A DNA stretch of 64,000 nucleotides from the NCBI RefSeq assembly GCF_016924665.1, contig NZ_JAFFJT010000014.1, forward strand, positions 186,001 to 250,000, in the 5' to 3' direction. Position numbers and translations under genes: made by a program. Shown piece by piece: positions 17,146 to 25,091 of the stretch (positions within the stretch are counted from its first letter, which is position 1; every line of letters starts with the position of its first letter). Source of the DNA: Nocardioides sp. SYSU D00038. Its GTDB lineage: Bacteria; Actinomycetota; Actinomycetes; Propionibacteriales; Nocardioidaceae. The notes under the pieces are model-generated. The model searched no databases, was not told the DNA's origin, and was given only the letters and a program-made list of their open reading frames with translations.

Positions 17146-17844
17146 GTGGAGGGCGGGGTCTTCGGAGGTGCTGTGGTGCTGCTGGTGGTCGGGTTCGTCG
17201 GGCTGATGGTCGTGCTGGTGGTCTTCTCCTACCTGCAGGCCAAGAAGCGCCGTGAGGAGCTCGCGGCGTTCGCCGCGTCGCGCGGGTGGACCTACGCCGC
17301 GTCCGACCAGCGGCTGGTCGACCGGTTCGAGGGGGCGCCGTTCGGCCGCGGCGACGACCGCCGGGCGACCAACGTCGTCTACGGCCACCACGCGGACCGG
17401 CCGTTCGTCGCCTTCGACTACCAGTACGAGACCACGTCGGGCACCGGCGAGGACCGGCGCACCACCACCCACACCTACTCGGTGGTGTGCCTGGCCCTGG
17501 GCGTGACCGTGCCGTCGCTGTCGGTGAGCCCCGAGAACGTCTTCGGCCGCTTCTTCGGCCGGCTCACCAACTCCGACATCGAGCTGGAGCTCGAGGACTT
17601 CAACCGGGCCTTCACCGTGACCTCGACCGACCGCAAGTTCGCCTCCGACGTGCTGCACCCGCAGATGATGGAGATGCTGCTGCAGTGGCCGGACCTGGCC
17701 TGGCGGCTGGAGCGCGACTCGATCCTGGTCTTCCGCACCGGGCGCCACGCGATCCCCGAGATCGACGGCAAGCTGGCGGTGATGGACCAGATCCTGGCCG
17801 CGGTGCCCGAGTTCGTCTGGCAGTCGCTGGGCGGCCGGTCGTGA
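17146..17844 (+). CDS. Membrane-anchored hypothetical protein upstream of LemA
   Basis: 232 aa. One N-terminal membrane helix (GAVVLLVVGFVGLMVVLVVFSYL), then a soluble domain with the order FAASRGWTY, DRFEGAPFGRG, FVAFDYQYET and SLSVSPENVFGR. This pattern is common in actinobacterial DUF3137-like proteins of unknown function. GTG start with TATCCT 7 nt upstream. Its stop overlaps the start of lemA by 4 nt, so the two are translationally coupled and probably act together at the membrane. Confidence 0.75.
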   Translation: MEGGVFGGAVVLLVVGFVGLMVVLVVFSYLQAKKRREELAAFAASRGWTYAASDQRLVDRFEGAPFGRGDDRRATNVVYGHHADRPFVAFDYQYETTSGTGEDRRTTTHTYSVVCLALGVTVPSLSVSPENVFGRFFGRLTNSDIELELEDFNRAFTVTSTDRKFASDVLHPQMMEMLLQWPDLAWRLERDSILVFRTGRHAIPEIDGKLAVMDQILAAVPEFVWQSLGGRS

Positions 17845-18404
17845 CGGTCGTGCTCGCGGTGGTGGGCGGCGTCGTCCTGCTGCTCCTGCTGTCGGTCGTG
17901 GTGATGTACAACCGCTTCGTGCGCCAGCGCACGCTCGTCGACGAGGCCTGGGGCGGCATCGACGTCGAGCTGAGCCGCCGGCACGCGCTGATCCCCAACC
18001 TGGTCGAGGCGGTGAAGGGGTACGCCGCGCACGAGCAGGCGGTGCTCCAGTCGCTGGTGGCGGCCCGGGAGGCCGCGACCGCCCACCGCCAGGACGCGCC
18101 CAAGACCCGCGAGGCCTACGAGGACGAGGTCGGCCGGGCGCTGGCGCAGGTGCTGGCGCGGGTCGAGGCCCACCCCGAGCTGCGCGCCAGCGCGCACTTC
18201 CTCGACCTCCAGCGCGAGCTCACGCTCACCGAGGACCGGATCGCCGCCGCCCGACGCTTCCACAACGGCAACGTGCGCGCCCTCAACACCCGGGTGCGCA
18301 CCTTCCCCTCCAACCTGGTGGCCGCCGTCTTCGGCTTCCGCACCCGCGAGTTCTTCGAGCTCCACGACCCGGCGCAGCGCGCCGTCCCCGACGTCGCACC
18401 CTGA
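17841..18404 (+). CDS. LemA family protein
   Basis: 187 aa with an N-terminal membrane helix followed by the LemA signature YNRFVRQRTLVDEAW and RRHALIPNLVEAVKGYA, then a long helical bundle ending in LNTRVRTFPSNLVA. Function of the family is poorly known; the bundle faces the outside or the cytoplasm depending on species. GTG start inside the end of the preceding gene. Ends just before a convergent cytochrome b561 gene with a shared hairpin. Confidence 0.9.
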   Translation: MTVVLAVVGGVVLLLLLSVVVMYNRFVRQRTLVDEAWGGIDVELSRRHALIPNLVEAVKGYAAHEQAVLQSLVAAREAATAHRQDAPKTREAYEDEVGRALAQVLARVEAHPELRASAHFLDLQRELTLTEDRIAAARRFHNGNVRALNTRVRTFPSNLVAAVFGFRTREFFELHDPAQRAVPDVAP

Positions 18405-18412
18405 CCCGTCGC

Positions 18413-18453
18413 GCCGAGTCGTCGTTACTCGTGCCGAGTAACGACGGCTCGGC
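18413..18453. terminator. 41-nt hairpin between convergent genes (family A, copy 2)
   Basis: Starts GCCGAGTCGTCGTTACTCG with a 3-nt loop and pairs almost perfectly. Same length and nearly the same left-arm sequence as 12021-12061. It contains the last codons and TAA stop of the cytochrome b561 gene (from 18425), so the hairpin is partly coding. Confidence 0.75.
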
Positions 18454-19009
18454 CGAGCATCCGGGGCAGCAGGCGGGCGCGGACGACGATGCCGAGGTGG
18501 GCGGCCAGCGCGACGTAGAAGAGCACGTGGGCCGCGACGTGGAGCGGCACGACGTCGTCGTCGCCGGCCACGACGAGCACCAGTCCGGTGAGCGGCATGG
18601 CGTAGAGGCTGGTCAGCAGTCCCACCTCGCTCGCGTGCAGCCAGCGGCGGCCACCGGCGGTGAGCGTGGGCGACCACGGCGGCAGCGGGGTGGTCAGCCG
18701 CCAGAGGGTCCGCACCACCGCGAGGGCGAGCAGGGTCAGCCCGAGCAGCACGTGGAGGTCGAGCAGGTCGAACGAGCCGTCGAGCACGTCGTAGCCGTCG
18801 TCGCGGTCTCCCCCGCGCCCGCGCCCCCGGCCCCGCCCTCCGGAGTCGCCGCCGGAGTCGCCGCCGCGGCCCCGGCCGCGCCCGTGCCCGGAGTCGTCGG
18901 GGTCCATGGTCCAGCCCACGACGAGCTGGGCGAGGACGAGCAGCACCGTCGCCCAGTGCAGGGTCCGGGTGACCACGCCGTAGCCGTGCTCGCCGTTGCG
19001 CAGGTGCAT
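18425..19009 (-). CDS. Cytochrome b561-family membrane protein
   Basis: 194 aa, predicted di-haem membrane electron carrier. Four hydrophobic helices carry histidines suited to haem: RTLHWATVLLVLAQ, LDLHVLLGLTLLAL, LHASEVGLLTSLYAMP and VAAHVLFYVALAAHLGIV. Between helices 1 and 2 is an unusual low-complexity RG/SGG-rich loop of about 30 residues (coded near 18800-18895). No redox partner gene lies beside it. Start ATG 19009. Confidence 0.85.
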   Translation of the reverse strand: MHLRNGEHGYGVVTRTLHWATVLLVLAQLVVGWTMDPDDSGHGRGRGRGGDSGGDSGGRGRGRGRGGDRDDGYDVLDGSFDLLDLHVLLGLTLLALAVVRTLWRLTTPLPPWSPTLTAGGRRWLHASEVGLLTSLYAMPLTGLVLVVAGDDDVVPLHVAAHVLFYVALAAHLGIVVRARLLPRMLGRAVVTRHE

Positions 19010-19055
19010 GGCCGGACCGTACCCGGGCCCTCGGCCCAGTCGGACCCGGGCCCGC

Positions 19056-20294
19056 TCAGACCGGAGTGATCGGCAGCGAGCGGCGCGGCTCGAACGCGAA
19101 CGACGACCCGGTGCTGAACCGGGTCACGGCCACCTCGCCGGCCTCCGGCGCCGCCTCCTCGCGACGTACGACGAGCACGCTCCAGCCGTCGGGCCCGTCG
19201 GAGGTGGTCTCGACGTCGAGGTGGGGGTCGACCGCGCGGACCAGCGCGCGGAGCGGACCGAGTTCGCCCGGGCCGCACAGCGAGATCCACGCGCCGTCGC
19301 GCGCGGCGGCGTCGGGCCGCACCGTGAGGGCGGTGCCCTCGACGGTCGCGTCGACGTAGGCCGCGGGGTTGAGCAGCGGGTGCAGGGCGAGCACCCGCGC
19401 CGCGCCCGCCGCGTCGCGGGGCAGGTCGAGGCAGCGCCGGACCCGCTCGGCGGCGATCCCTGCGATGCCGGTGAGCTGCTTGACGCAGATCTCGCGGGCG
19501 GCGTCCGCCTCGGCACGTGCGCCGACCGCGTGGGTGAACGACAGGTGCAGCAGGTGCATCTGCAGGCACACCTCGTCGGCGATCCGCACCAGGGCGGAGT
19601 GCGACCACTCGGAGAAGTCGAGGTCGGCGAGCAGGGGCCCGGTGTAGTCGTCGCGCCCGCCACCGCCCGGCACCACCGGGTCGAGCTCGAGCGAGGCCGC
19701 CTCGGTCGCCATCACGTGGGCGTACGCCGGCAGCGGCTCGACGGGCGGATGGGCCGGGTGGATCACCACCGTCCACGCGCAGTGCGGGTGGCGGTCGGCG
19801 GGCAGCCGGGGCGGTCGGTGCACCGGGCGCACCTGGGCGCGCGGGTTGGTGGCGACCGCCGTGGCGTCGAACGTGGGGTCCTCGATGTCGTGGCACATCG
19901 AGCGCACGTAGTCGGGGCCCATCGGCTCGACGTCCATCAGCGCCCCGCAGTGGTCGAGGTGAAACCCGCCGCGCCAGCGGTCCTCGACGGTGTAGCGGAA
20001 GTCCATGAACTGCGGCGGCGCCCCGATATCGAGCTGGAGCCCCTTGAAGATCGTGACCACGTCGCCCTCGCCCTCGACCTCCGGGGCGTAGCCCAGGGCG
20101 CGCTGCATCCGCCGGGTGTAGACCGGGCTGGCCCCGGCCCACTCCTCGATCGCGACCTGCGCCATCCCCTCGCGGCCGAAGGCCTGGATGCACCAGGCCA
20201 TCCCGCTGCGGTCGATCAGCTGGCCGATGAGCAGCAGCTCGGGCACCAGCGCGGCCAGCTGCTCCCGGGTCAGGTCGGCGTAGCGGCTGCTCAC
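19056..20294 (-). CDS. Conserved protein of unknown function, coupled to acyl-CoA ligase
   Basis: 412 aa, GTG start only 3 bp after the stop of the upstream ligase, so one KstR-type operon by context. No signal peptide or clear membrane helix. Notable segments are GMAWCIQAFGREGMAQVAI, FHLDHCGALMDVEPMG (His-Asp-His-Cys, perhaps metal binding or catalytic) and HCAWTVVIHPAHPP. I do not recognise the family. A steroid-related role is suggested only by the operon. Confidence 0.75.
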   Translation of the reverse strand: MSSRYADLTREQLAALVPELLLIGQLIDRSGMAWCIQAFGREGMAQVAIEEWAGASPVYTRRMQRALGYAPEVEGEGDVVTIFKGLQLDIGAPPQFMDFRYTVEDRWRGGFHLDHCGALMDVEPMGPDYVRSMCHDIEDPTFDATAVATNPRAQVRPVHRPPRLPADRHPHCAWTVVIHPAHPPVEPLPAYAHVMATEAASLELDPVVPGGGGRDDYTGPLLADLDFSEWSHSALVRIADEVCLQMHLLHLSFTHAVGARAEADAAREICVKQLTGIAGIAAERVRRCLDLPRDAAGAARVLALHPLLNPAAYVDATVEGTALTVRPDAAARDGAWISLCGPGELGPLRALVRAVDPHLDVETTSDGPDGWSVLVVRREEAAPEAGEVAVTRFSTGSSFAFEPRRSLPITPV

Positions 20295-20297
20295 ACC

Positions 20298-21887
20298 TCA
20301 GCCGACCGCCCGGTCGCCGGTCCAGTACTGCGCCCGCAGCGCCTTCTTGTCGGGCTTGCCGAGACCGGTGAGCGGCAGCGCGTCGGTGGCTATCACCTGC
20401 TTGGGCGCCTGCACCGACCCCTTGCGCTCCTTGACCATCTGCTGGATCTCGGCCACCACGTCGTCGTTGAGCTCGTGACCCTCGCGCAGCACGACGATCG
20501 CGGTGACCGCCTCGCCCCACTTCTCGTCCGGCGTGCCGATCACGCCGACCTGCGCGATCGCGGGGTGCTCGGCGACGACGTCCTCGACCTCGCGCGGGAA
20601 CACGTTGAAGCCGCCGGTGACGATCATGTCCTTGGTGCGGTCGACGATGTACCAGAAGCCGTCCTCGTCCTCGCGCGCGACGTCGCCGGTGTGCATCCAG
20701 CCGTCGCGGAAGGTCTCGGCGGTCTCGTCGGGGAGCTTCCAGTAGCCGCCGGCCAGCAGCGGCCCGGAGACGCAGATCTCGCCCGGCTCGCCGGTCGGCA
20801 CCGGCTCGCCGTCCTCGCCGAGCAGCGCCGCCCGGATGAACGCCGACGGCCGGCCGCACGACGCGAGGCGCTCGGGGTGGCCGACCGGGTCGTGGTCGGC
20901 CCGGGACAGGTAGGTGATCACCATCGGGGCCTCGGACTGACCGTAGTACTGGGCGAAGATCGGGCCGAACCGCTCGATGGCCTCCTTGAGCCGCACCGGG
21001 TTGATCGCCGAGGCGCCGTAGTAGACGGTCTCGAGCGAGGACAGGTCGCGGGTGCGGCTGTCGGGGTGGTCCATCAGCGCGTAGAGCATCGAGGGCACCA
21101 GCATGGTGGCGGTGATCTTCTCCTCCTCGATGGTGCGCAGCACCTCCGCGGGGTCGAAGCGCGACAGGACGTGCAGCGAACCGCCCTTGATCACCGTCGG
21201 CACGAAGAACGCCGCGCCGGCGTGCGACAGCGGGGTGCACATGAGGAACCGCGGGTTCTCCGGCCACTCCCACTCGGCGAGCTGGATCTGGGTCATCGTC
21301 GCCATCGTCTGCGACAGGCCGATCACGCCCTTGGGCTTGCCGGTGGTGCCGCCGGTGTAGGTGATCGACACGACGTGGTCGGGGGGCAGCGTGGCGGCCA
21401 CGAGCTCCTGCGGCTCGAACGTCGCCGCGGCCGCGACCAGGTCGGTGCCGACGTGCGCGAGGGCCTCGGGCACCGGCCCGATCGTCAGCACCTGGGTCAG
21501 GCCCGGGCACTTCTCGAGCAGCTCGAGGGCGCGCTCGGTGAAGTAGGGGTCGATCACCAGCGTGGTGATCTCGGCGTCGTTGATGACGTAGGCGTGGTCG
21601 TCGGCCGAGCCGAGCGGGTGCAGGGAGGTGCGCCGGTAGCCCTGCGTCTGCCCGGCGCCGAGGATGAACAGCACCTCGGGCCGGTTGAGCGCCAGCAGCG
21701 CGCCCGCCGTGCCGGAGCCGGCGCCGAGGGACTCGAAGGCCTGGACGTAGCGGCTCATCTGCTCGGCCACCTCGCCGCCGGTGAGCGTGGTGCCGCCGAG
21801 GTGCATCACCGGCTTGTCGCGGTGCCGCTTGAGGGCGGCCACCATCAGGTTGCCGTTGTGGGTGCCGGTGCGCAGGTCGTCACTCAT
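20298..21887 (-). CDS. AMP-dependent acyl-CoA ligase (FadD family) in KstR regulon
   Basis: 529 aa. ATP-binding loop SITYTGGTTGKPKGVIG, adenylation motifs YYGQSEAPM, GWMHTGDVAREDEDG and the C-terminal lysine region LTGLGKPDKKALR. Substrate is not apparent. Its own KstR-type operator at 21900 implies a sterol-derived acid. ATG 21887 sits 7 nt after TAGTCT, hence leaderless. Which mycobacterial FadD it corresponds to cannot be settled by eye. Confidence 0.88.
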   Translation of the reverse strand: MSDDLRTGTHNGNLMVAALKRHRDKPVMHLGGTTLTGGEVAEQMSRYVQAFESLGAGSGTAGALLALNRPEVLFILGAGQTQGYRRTSLHPLGSADDHAYVINDAEITTLVIDPYFTERALELLEKCPGLTQVLTIGPVPEALAHVGTDLVAAAATFEPQELVAATLPPDHVVSITYTGGTTGKPKGVIGLSQTMATMTQIQLAEWEWPENPRFLMCTPLSHAGAAFFVPTVIKGGSLHVLSRFDPAEVLRTIEEEKITATMLVPSMLYALMDHPDSRTRDLSSLETVYYGASAINPVRLKEAIERFGPIFAQYYGQSEAPMVITYLSRADHDPVGHPERLASCGRPSAFIRAALLGEDGEPVPTGEPGEICVSGPLLAGGYWKLPDETAETFRDGWMHTGDVAREDEDGFWYIVDRTKDMIVTGGFNVFPREVEDVVAEHPAIAQVGVIGTPDEKWGEAVTAIVVLREGHELNDDVVAEIQQMVKERKGSVQAPKQVIATDALPLTGLGKPDKKALRAQYWTGDRAVG

Positions 21888-21899
21888 GGGGGCGAGACT

Positions 21900-21911
21900 A
21901 GAACGTGTTCC
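21900..21911. promoter_or_regulatory. KstR-type operator before the FadD gene
   Basis: AGAACGTGTTCC, one mismatch from the perfect palindrome. On the minus strand it extends into TAGTCT, the presumed -10 of the ligase gene. Confidence 0.8.
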
Positions 21912-21936
21912 AGTTCCTGTCACGGTCCGGCACGGC

Positions 21937-22980
21937 TCAGGCCAGCAGCGCGGCGATCCGCCGGATCTCCTCGGGCGAGCGCAGCGACAGCATCAGGGTG
22001 GTCACGCCGGTCTCCTCCCACTGCGCGACTCGCTCTCGGACCTCCCCCTCGGTGCCGACGATGTGCATGTCGTCGACCAGCTCGTCGGGGATCAGCGCCG
22101 TGGCGCGGTCCTTCTCGCCGTCGAGGTAGAGCTTCTGCACCTCCGCGGCCAGCTCCTCGTAGCCCATCCGCTGGAAGACCTGGTTGTGGAAGTTGGCCTC
22201 CTTGGCCCCCATCCCACCCATGTAGAGCGCCACGAACGGCTTCATCGAGTCGAGCACCGCCTGCTTCTCGGCGCCGTCGGCCACCACCTGGAGGTGGCAG
22301 GTCGCGGCGATCTCGAAGTCGGCGCGGGTCCGGCGCGCTCCCGGGCGGGCGAAGCCCTCGTCGAGCCAGGGCTGGTACATCCCGGCCGAGCGCGGCGTGT
22401 AGAAGATCGGGATCCAGCCGTCGGCGATCTCGGCGGTCTGCGCGACGTTCTTGGGGCCCTCCGCCCCCAGCCAGATCGGGATGTCGGCGCGCAGCGGGTG
22501 CACGATCGGCTTGAGCGGCTTGCCCAGCCCGACCGACCCCTCCCCGGCGTAGGGCAGCGGGTGGTGGGGCCCGGCGTTGGTCACCGGCGCCTCGCGGGCC
22601 AGCACCTGGCGGATGATGTCGACGACCTCACGGGTGCGGGCCAGCGGCTTGGCGAACGGCTGGCCGTACCAGCCCTCGACGACCTGCGGGCCGCTGACGC
22701 CCATGCCGAGCACGACCCGGCCGCCGCTGAGGTGGTCGAGGGTGAGCGCGTGCATGGCGATCGAGGTCGGGGCGCGGCCCGACATCTGGACGATCGAGGT
22801 GCCGAGGCGGATCCGGCTGGTCTCGCGACCCCACCACGCCAGCGGGGTGAACGCGTCGCTCCCCCAGGCCTCGGCGGTGAAGACCGCGTCGAAGCCGGCC
22901 TCCTCGGCCGCGGCCACCAGCTCGCCCACCCCGGCGGGGGGCTGCGCGCCCCAGTAGCCCAGCTGCAGTCCCAGCTTCAT
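21937..22980 (-). CDS. F420-dependent LLM-class oxidoreductase (Rv3520c type)
   Basis: 347 aa, luciferase-like monooxygenase fold. Very close to Rv3520c of the mycobacterial cholesterol cluster: MKLGLQLGYWGAQPP start, FTAEAWGSDAFTPLAWW, GRVVLGMGVSGPQVVEG and ADIPIWLGAEGPKNVA. The family uses coenzyme F420. Its precise steroid reaction is, to my knowledge, not settled. ATG 22980 diverges from the DUF35 gene across the KstR-type site at 23016. Confidence 0.92.
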   Translation of the reverse strand: MKLGLQLGYWGAQPPAGVGELVAAAEEAGFDAVFTAEAWGSDAFTPLAWWGRETSRIRLGTSIVQMSGRAPTSIAMHALTLDHLSGGRVVLGMGVSGPQVVEGWYGQPFAKPLARTREVVDIIRQVLAREAPVTNAGPHHPLPYAGEGSVGLGKPLKPIVHPLRADIPIWLGAEGPKNVAQTAEIADGWIPIFYTPRSAGMYQPWLDEGFARPGARRTRADFEIAATCHLQVVADGAEKQAVLDSMKPFVALYMGGMGAKEANFHNQVFQRMGYEELAAEVQKLYLDGEKDRATALIPDELVDDMHIVGTEGEVRERVAQWEETGVTTLMLSLRSPEEIRRIAALLA

Positions 22981-23015
22981 CGTCCGTCTCCTTCGTCGGT
23001 GCTTGCCCGAACTGT

Positions 23016-23027
23016 AGAACGTGTTCT
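23016..23027. promoter_or_regulatory. KstR-type operator, LLM gene / DUF35-ltp4-ltp3
   Basis: AGAACGTGTTCT, perfect palindrome in a 59-bp divergent gap. It merges on the plus strand into TAGTTT (23027-23032), 7 nt before ATG 23040. Confidence 0.85.
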
Positions 23028-23039
23028 AGTTTCGGGTCC

Positions 23040-23996
23040 ATGGCACGCACACTGTCGGCACCGGTCACCGTAGCGTTCGACTACACCAGGTCGACGGGAC
23101 CGGTCCTCGGCCGCTTCCTGACCGGGTTGCGCGACGGGGTGCTCGTCGCCGGCCGGACCTCCGAGGGAGAGGTCGTCGTCCCCCCGCTCGAGTTCGACCC
23201 GGTCACGCACCAGGCCACGTCGGACTTCGTGGAGGTCGCCCCGGTCGGCACGGTCACGTCGTGGACCTGGGTCCCCGAGCCGGTGAAGGGGCAGCCGCTC
23301 GACCGGCCGTTCGCCTTCGCGCTGGTGACCCTCGACGGCGCCACCCGCCCGCTCCTGCACGCCGTCGACGTCTCCTCCCCCGAGGAGATGTCGACCGGCA
23401 TGCGGGTGCGGGTGCGCTGGGCCGAGGAGCGGCAGGGTGCGATCACCGACATCGCGGCGTTCGAGCCCGACCCCGGCGGCGACGGGGTGGCGACGACGGC
23501 ACCCGGCACCGACGAGCCGGTGACCGGCGTGGTCACGCCCGTCGCCCTCGACTACAACTACGCCGCCTCGCCGGAGGAGTCGGCGTTCTACCGCGGGCTC
23601 AACGAGGGCCGGATCGTCGGCCAGCGCTGCCCCGCCTGCCAGAAGGTCTACATCCCGCCGCGCAGCGCCTGCCCCGCCGACGGCACGCCGACCGCCGAGG
23701 AGGTCGAGCTCTCCCAGACCGGCACCGTCACAACGTTCTGCATCGTCAACGTGCCGTTCCTGGGCCAGAAGATCACCCCGCCGTACGTCTCGGCGTACGT
23801 GCTCCTCGACGGCGCCGACATCGCGGTGCTCCACCTGATCCTGGGCATCCCTGCCGAGGAGGTCCGGATGGGCATGCGGGTCAAGGCGGTCTGGAAGCCG
23901 CGGGAGGAGTGGGCGTTCTCGCTCGAGAACATCGACCACTTCGCACCCACCGGCGAGCCGGACGCCGACTACGACACCTACAAGCAGCACCTGTGA
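23040..23996 (+). CDS. Two-domain OB-fold (DUF35) protein, Rv3521-like
   Basis: 318 aa with two DUF35-type halves. The N-terminal half is a degenerate OB-fold. The C-terminal half (from about residue 165) has the zinc ribbon QRCPACQKVYIPPRSACP followed by the OB-fold core TGTVTTFCIVNVPF. DUF35 proteins pair with thiolase-like Ltp aldolases (the ChsH2 DUF35 domain with Ltp2 is the known case). The next two genes encode Ltp proteins. Leaderless by promoter geometry. Confidence 0.9.
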   Translation: MARTLSAPVTVAFDYTRSTGPVLGRFLTGLRDGVLVAGRTSEGEVVVPPLEFDPVTHQATSDFVEVAPVGTVTSWTWVPEPVKGQPLDRPFAFALVTLDGATRPLLHAVDVSSPEEMSTGMRVRVRWAEERQGAITDIAAFEPDPGGDGVATTAPGTDEPVTGVVTPVALDYNYAASPEESAFYRGLNEGRIVGQRCPACQKVYIPPRSACPADGTPTAEEVELSQTGTVTTFCIVNVPFLGQKITPPYVSAYVLLDGADIAVLHLILGIPAEEVRMGMRVKAVWKPREEWAFSLENIDHFAPTGEPDADYDTYKQHL

Positions 23997-24023
23997 TCAG
24001 GACGAGCGTGAGAGAGGCAACGC

Positions 24024-25091
24024 ATGCGTGACGTCGCCGTCGTGGGGTTCGCCCAGCGACAGATGCCGGAGTTCGACGGGTCCCCGACCTGCGTGGAGCT
24101 CCTCGTGCCGCTGTTCGCCGAGTGCTACGAGCAGACCGGCTGGACGCGCCGGGACGTGGGGTTCTGGTGCTCCGGCTCCTCCGACTACCTCGCCGGGCGG
24201 TCGTTCTCCTTCGTGCAGGCCGTCGACGCGATCGGGGTGATCCCGCCGGTCAACGAGTCGCACGTGGAGATGGACCTCGCCTGGGCGATGTACGAAGCCT
24301 GGCTGAAGATCCAGACCGGCGAGGTCGACACCGCGCTGGTCTACGCCTTCGGCAAGAGCTCGGCCGGCGTGCTGCGCCGCACCCTCGCCCTGCAGCTCGA
24401 GCCCTACACCATGACGCCGCTGTGGCCCGACACCGTGTCGCTGGCCGGGCTGCAGGCCCGGGCCGGCATCGACGCCGGGCTGTGGGACGAGACGGCGATG
24501 GCCGAGGTGGCCAACCGATCGCTCACCGACGCGGAGAAGAACGAGTGGTCGATCCGCAAGGGCGGCTCGTCGGTGGCCGAGCTGCTGGCGCGCCCGGTCT
24601 ACGCCGACCCGCTGCGCAAGCACGACTGCTCCCCCGTCACCGACGGCGCCGCGGCGCTCGTGCTGGCGGCCGGCGACCGCGCTCGGGAGGTGCGCGACCG
24701 ACCGGCCTGGATCACCGGCATCAGCCACTACATCGACCCGATGGGCATGGGCACCCGCGACCTCACCCGCTCGCCCTCGGCCCAGCGCGCCGGCGCCGCC
24801 CTCGACCTGGGCGGGGTGGAGGTGGCCGAGCTGCACGCGCCGTTCAGCCACCAGGAGCTGATCCTGCGCCGCGAGCTCGGGCTGGCCGACGACGTGACGA
24901 TCAACCCCTCGGGCGGGGCGCTCACGAGCAACCCGATGTTCTCCGGCGGCGGGATCCGCGTGGGTGAGGCCGCCAGCCGGATCTGGTCCGGCGAGGCGGG
25001 CAAGGTGCTCGGCCACGCGACCAGCGGGCCGGCGCTCCAGCAGAACCTCGTGTGCACGATGGCCGCCGATGTCGAAGGGGCAGCGAACTGA
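24024..25091 (+). CDS. ltp4: Thiolase-like lipid-transfer protein Ltp4-type
   Basis: 355 aa, thiolase-superfamily SCP-x type protein without a fused SCP2 domain. Motifs are the N-terminal VAVVGFAQRQMPEF, SPVTDGAAALVLA and a C-terminal glycine-rich NPSGGALTSNPMFSGG. Equivalent in position to Rv3522. Such Ltp proteins can cleave steroid side chains by retro-aldol chemistry with a DUF35 partner, but the activity of this one is unknown. A GAGAGAGG site precedes ATG 24024. The stop overlaps the next start by one base. Confidence 0.9.
   Translation: MRDVAVVGFAQRQMPEFDGSPTCVELLVPLFAECYEQTGWTRRDVGFWCSGSSDYLAGRSFSFVQAVDAIGVIPPVNESHVEMDLAWAMYEAWLKIQTGEVDTALVYAFGKSSAGVLRRTLALQLEPYTMTPLWPDTVSLAGLQARAGIDAGLWDETAMAEVANRSLTDAEKNEWSIRKGGSSVAELLARPVYADPLRKHDCSPVTDGAAALVLAAGDRAREVRDRPAWITGISHYIDPMGMGTRDLTRSPSAQRAGAALDLGGVEVAELHAPFSHQELILRRELGLADDVTINPSGGALTSNPMFSGGGIRVGEAASRIWSGEAGKVLGHATSGPALQQNLVCTMAADVEGAAN

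Noticed and set aside
18736..21510. A 924-codon minus-strand open frame
   Set aside because: Runs out of frame through the cytochrome b561, unknown and ligase genes, all of which have clear in-frame protein motifs.
18996..22514. A 1172-codon open frame on the plus strand
   Set aside because: It is the antisense shadow of three well-supported minus-strand genes; its composition (Arg/His/Gly/Val-rich) has no domain pattern.
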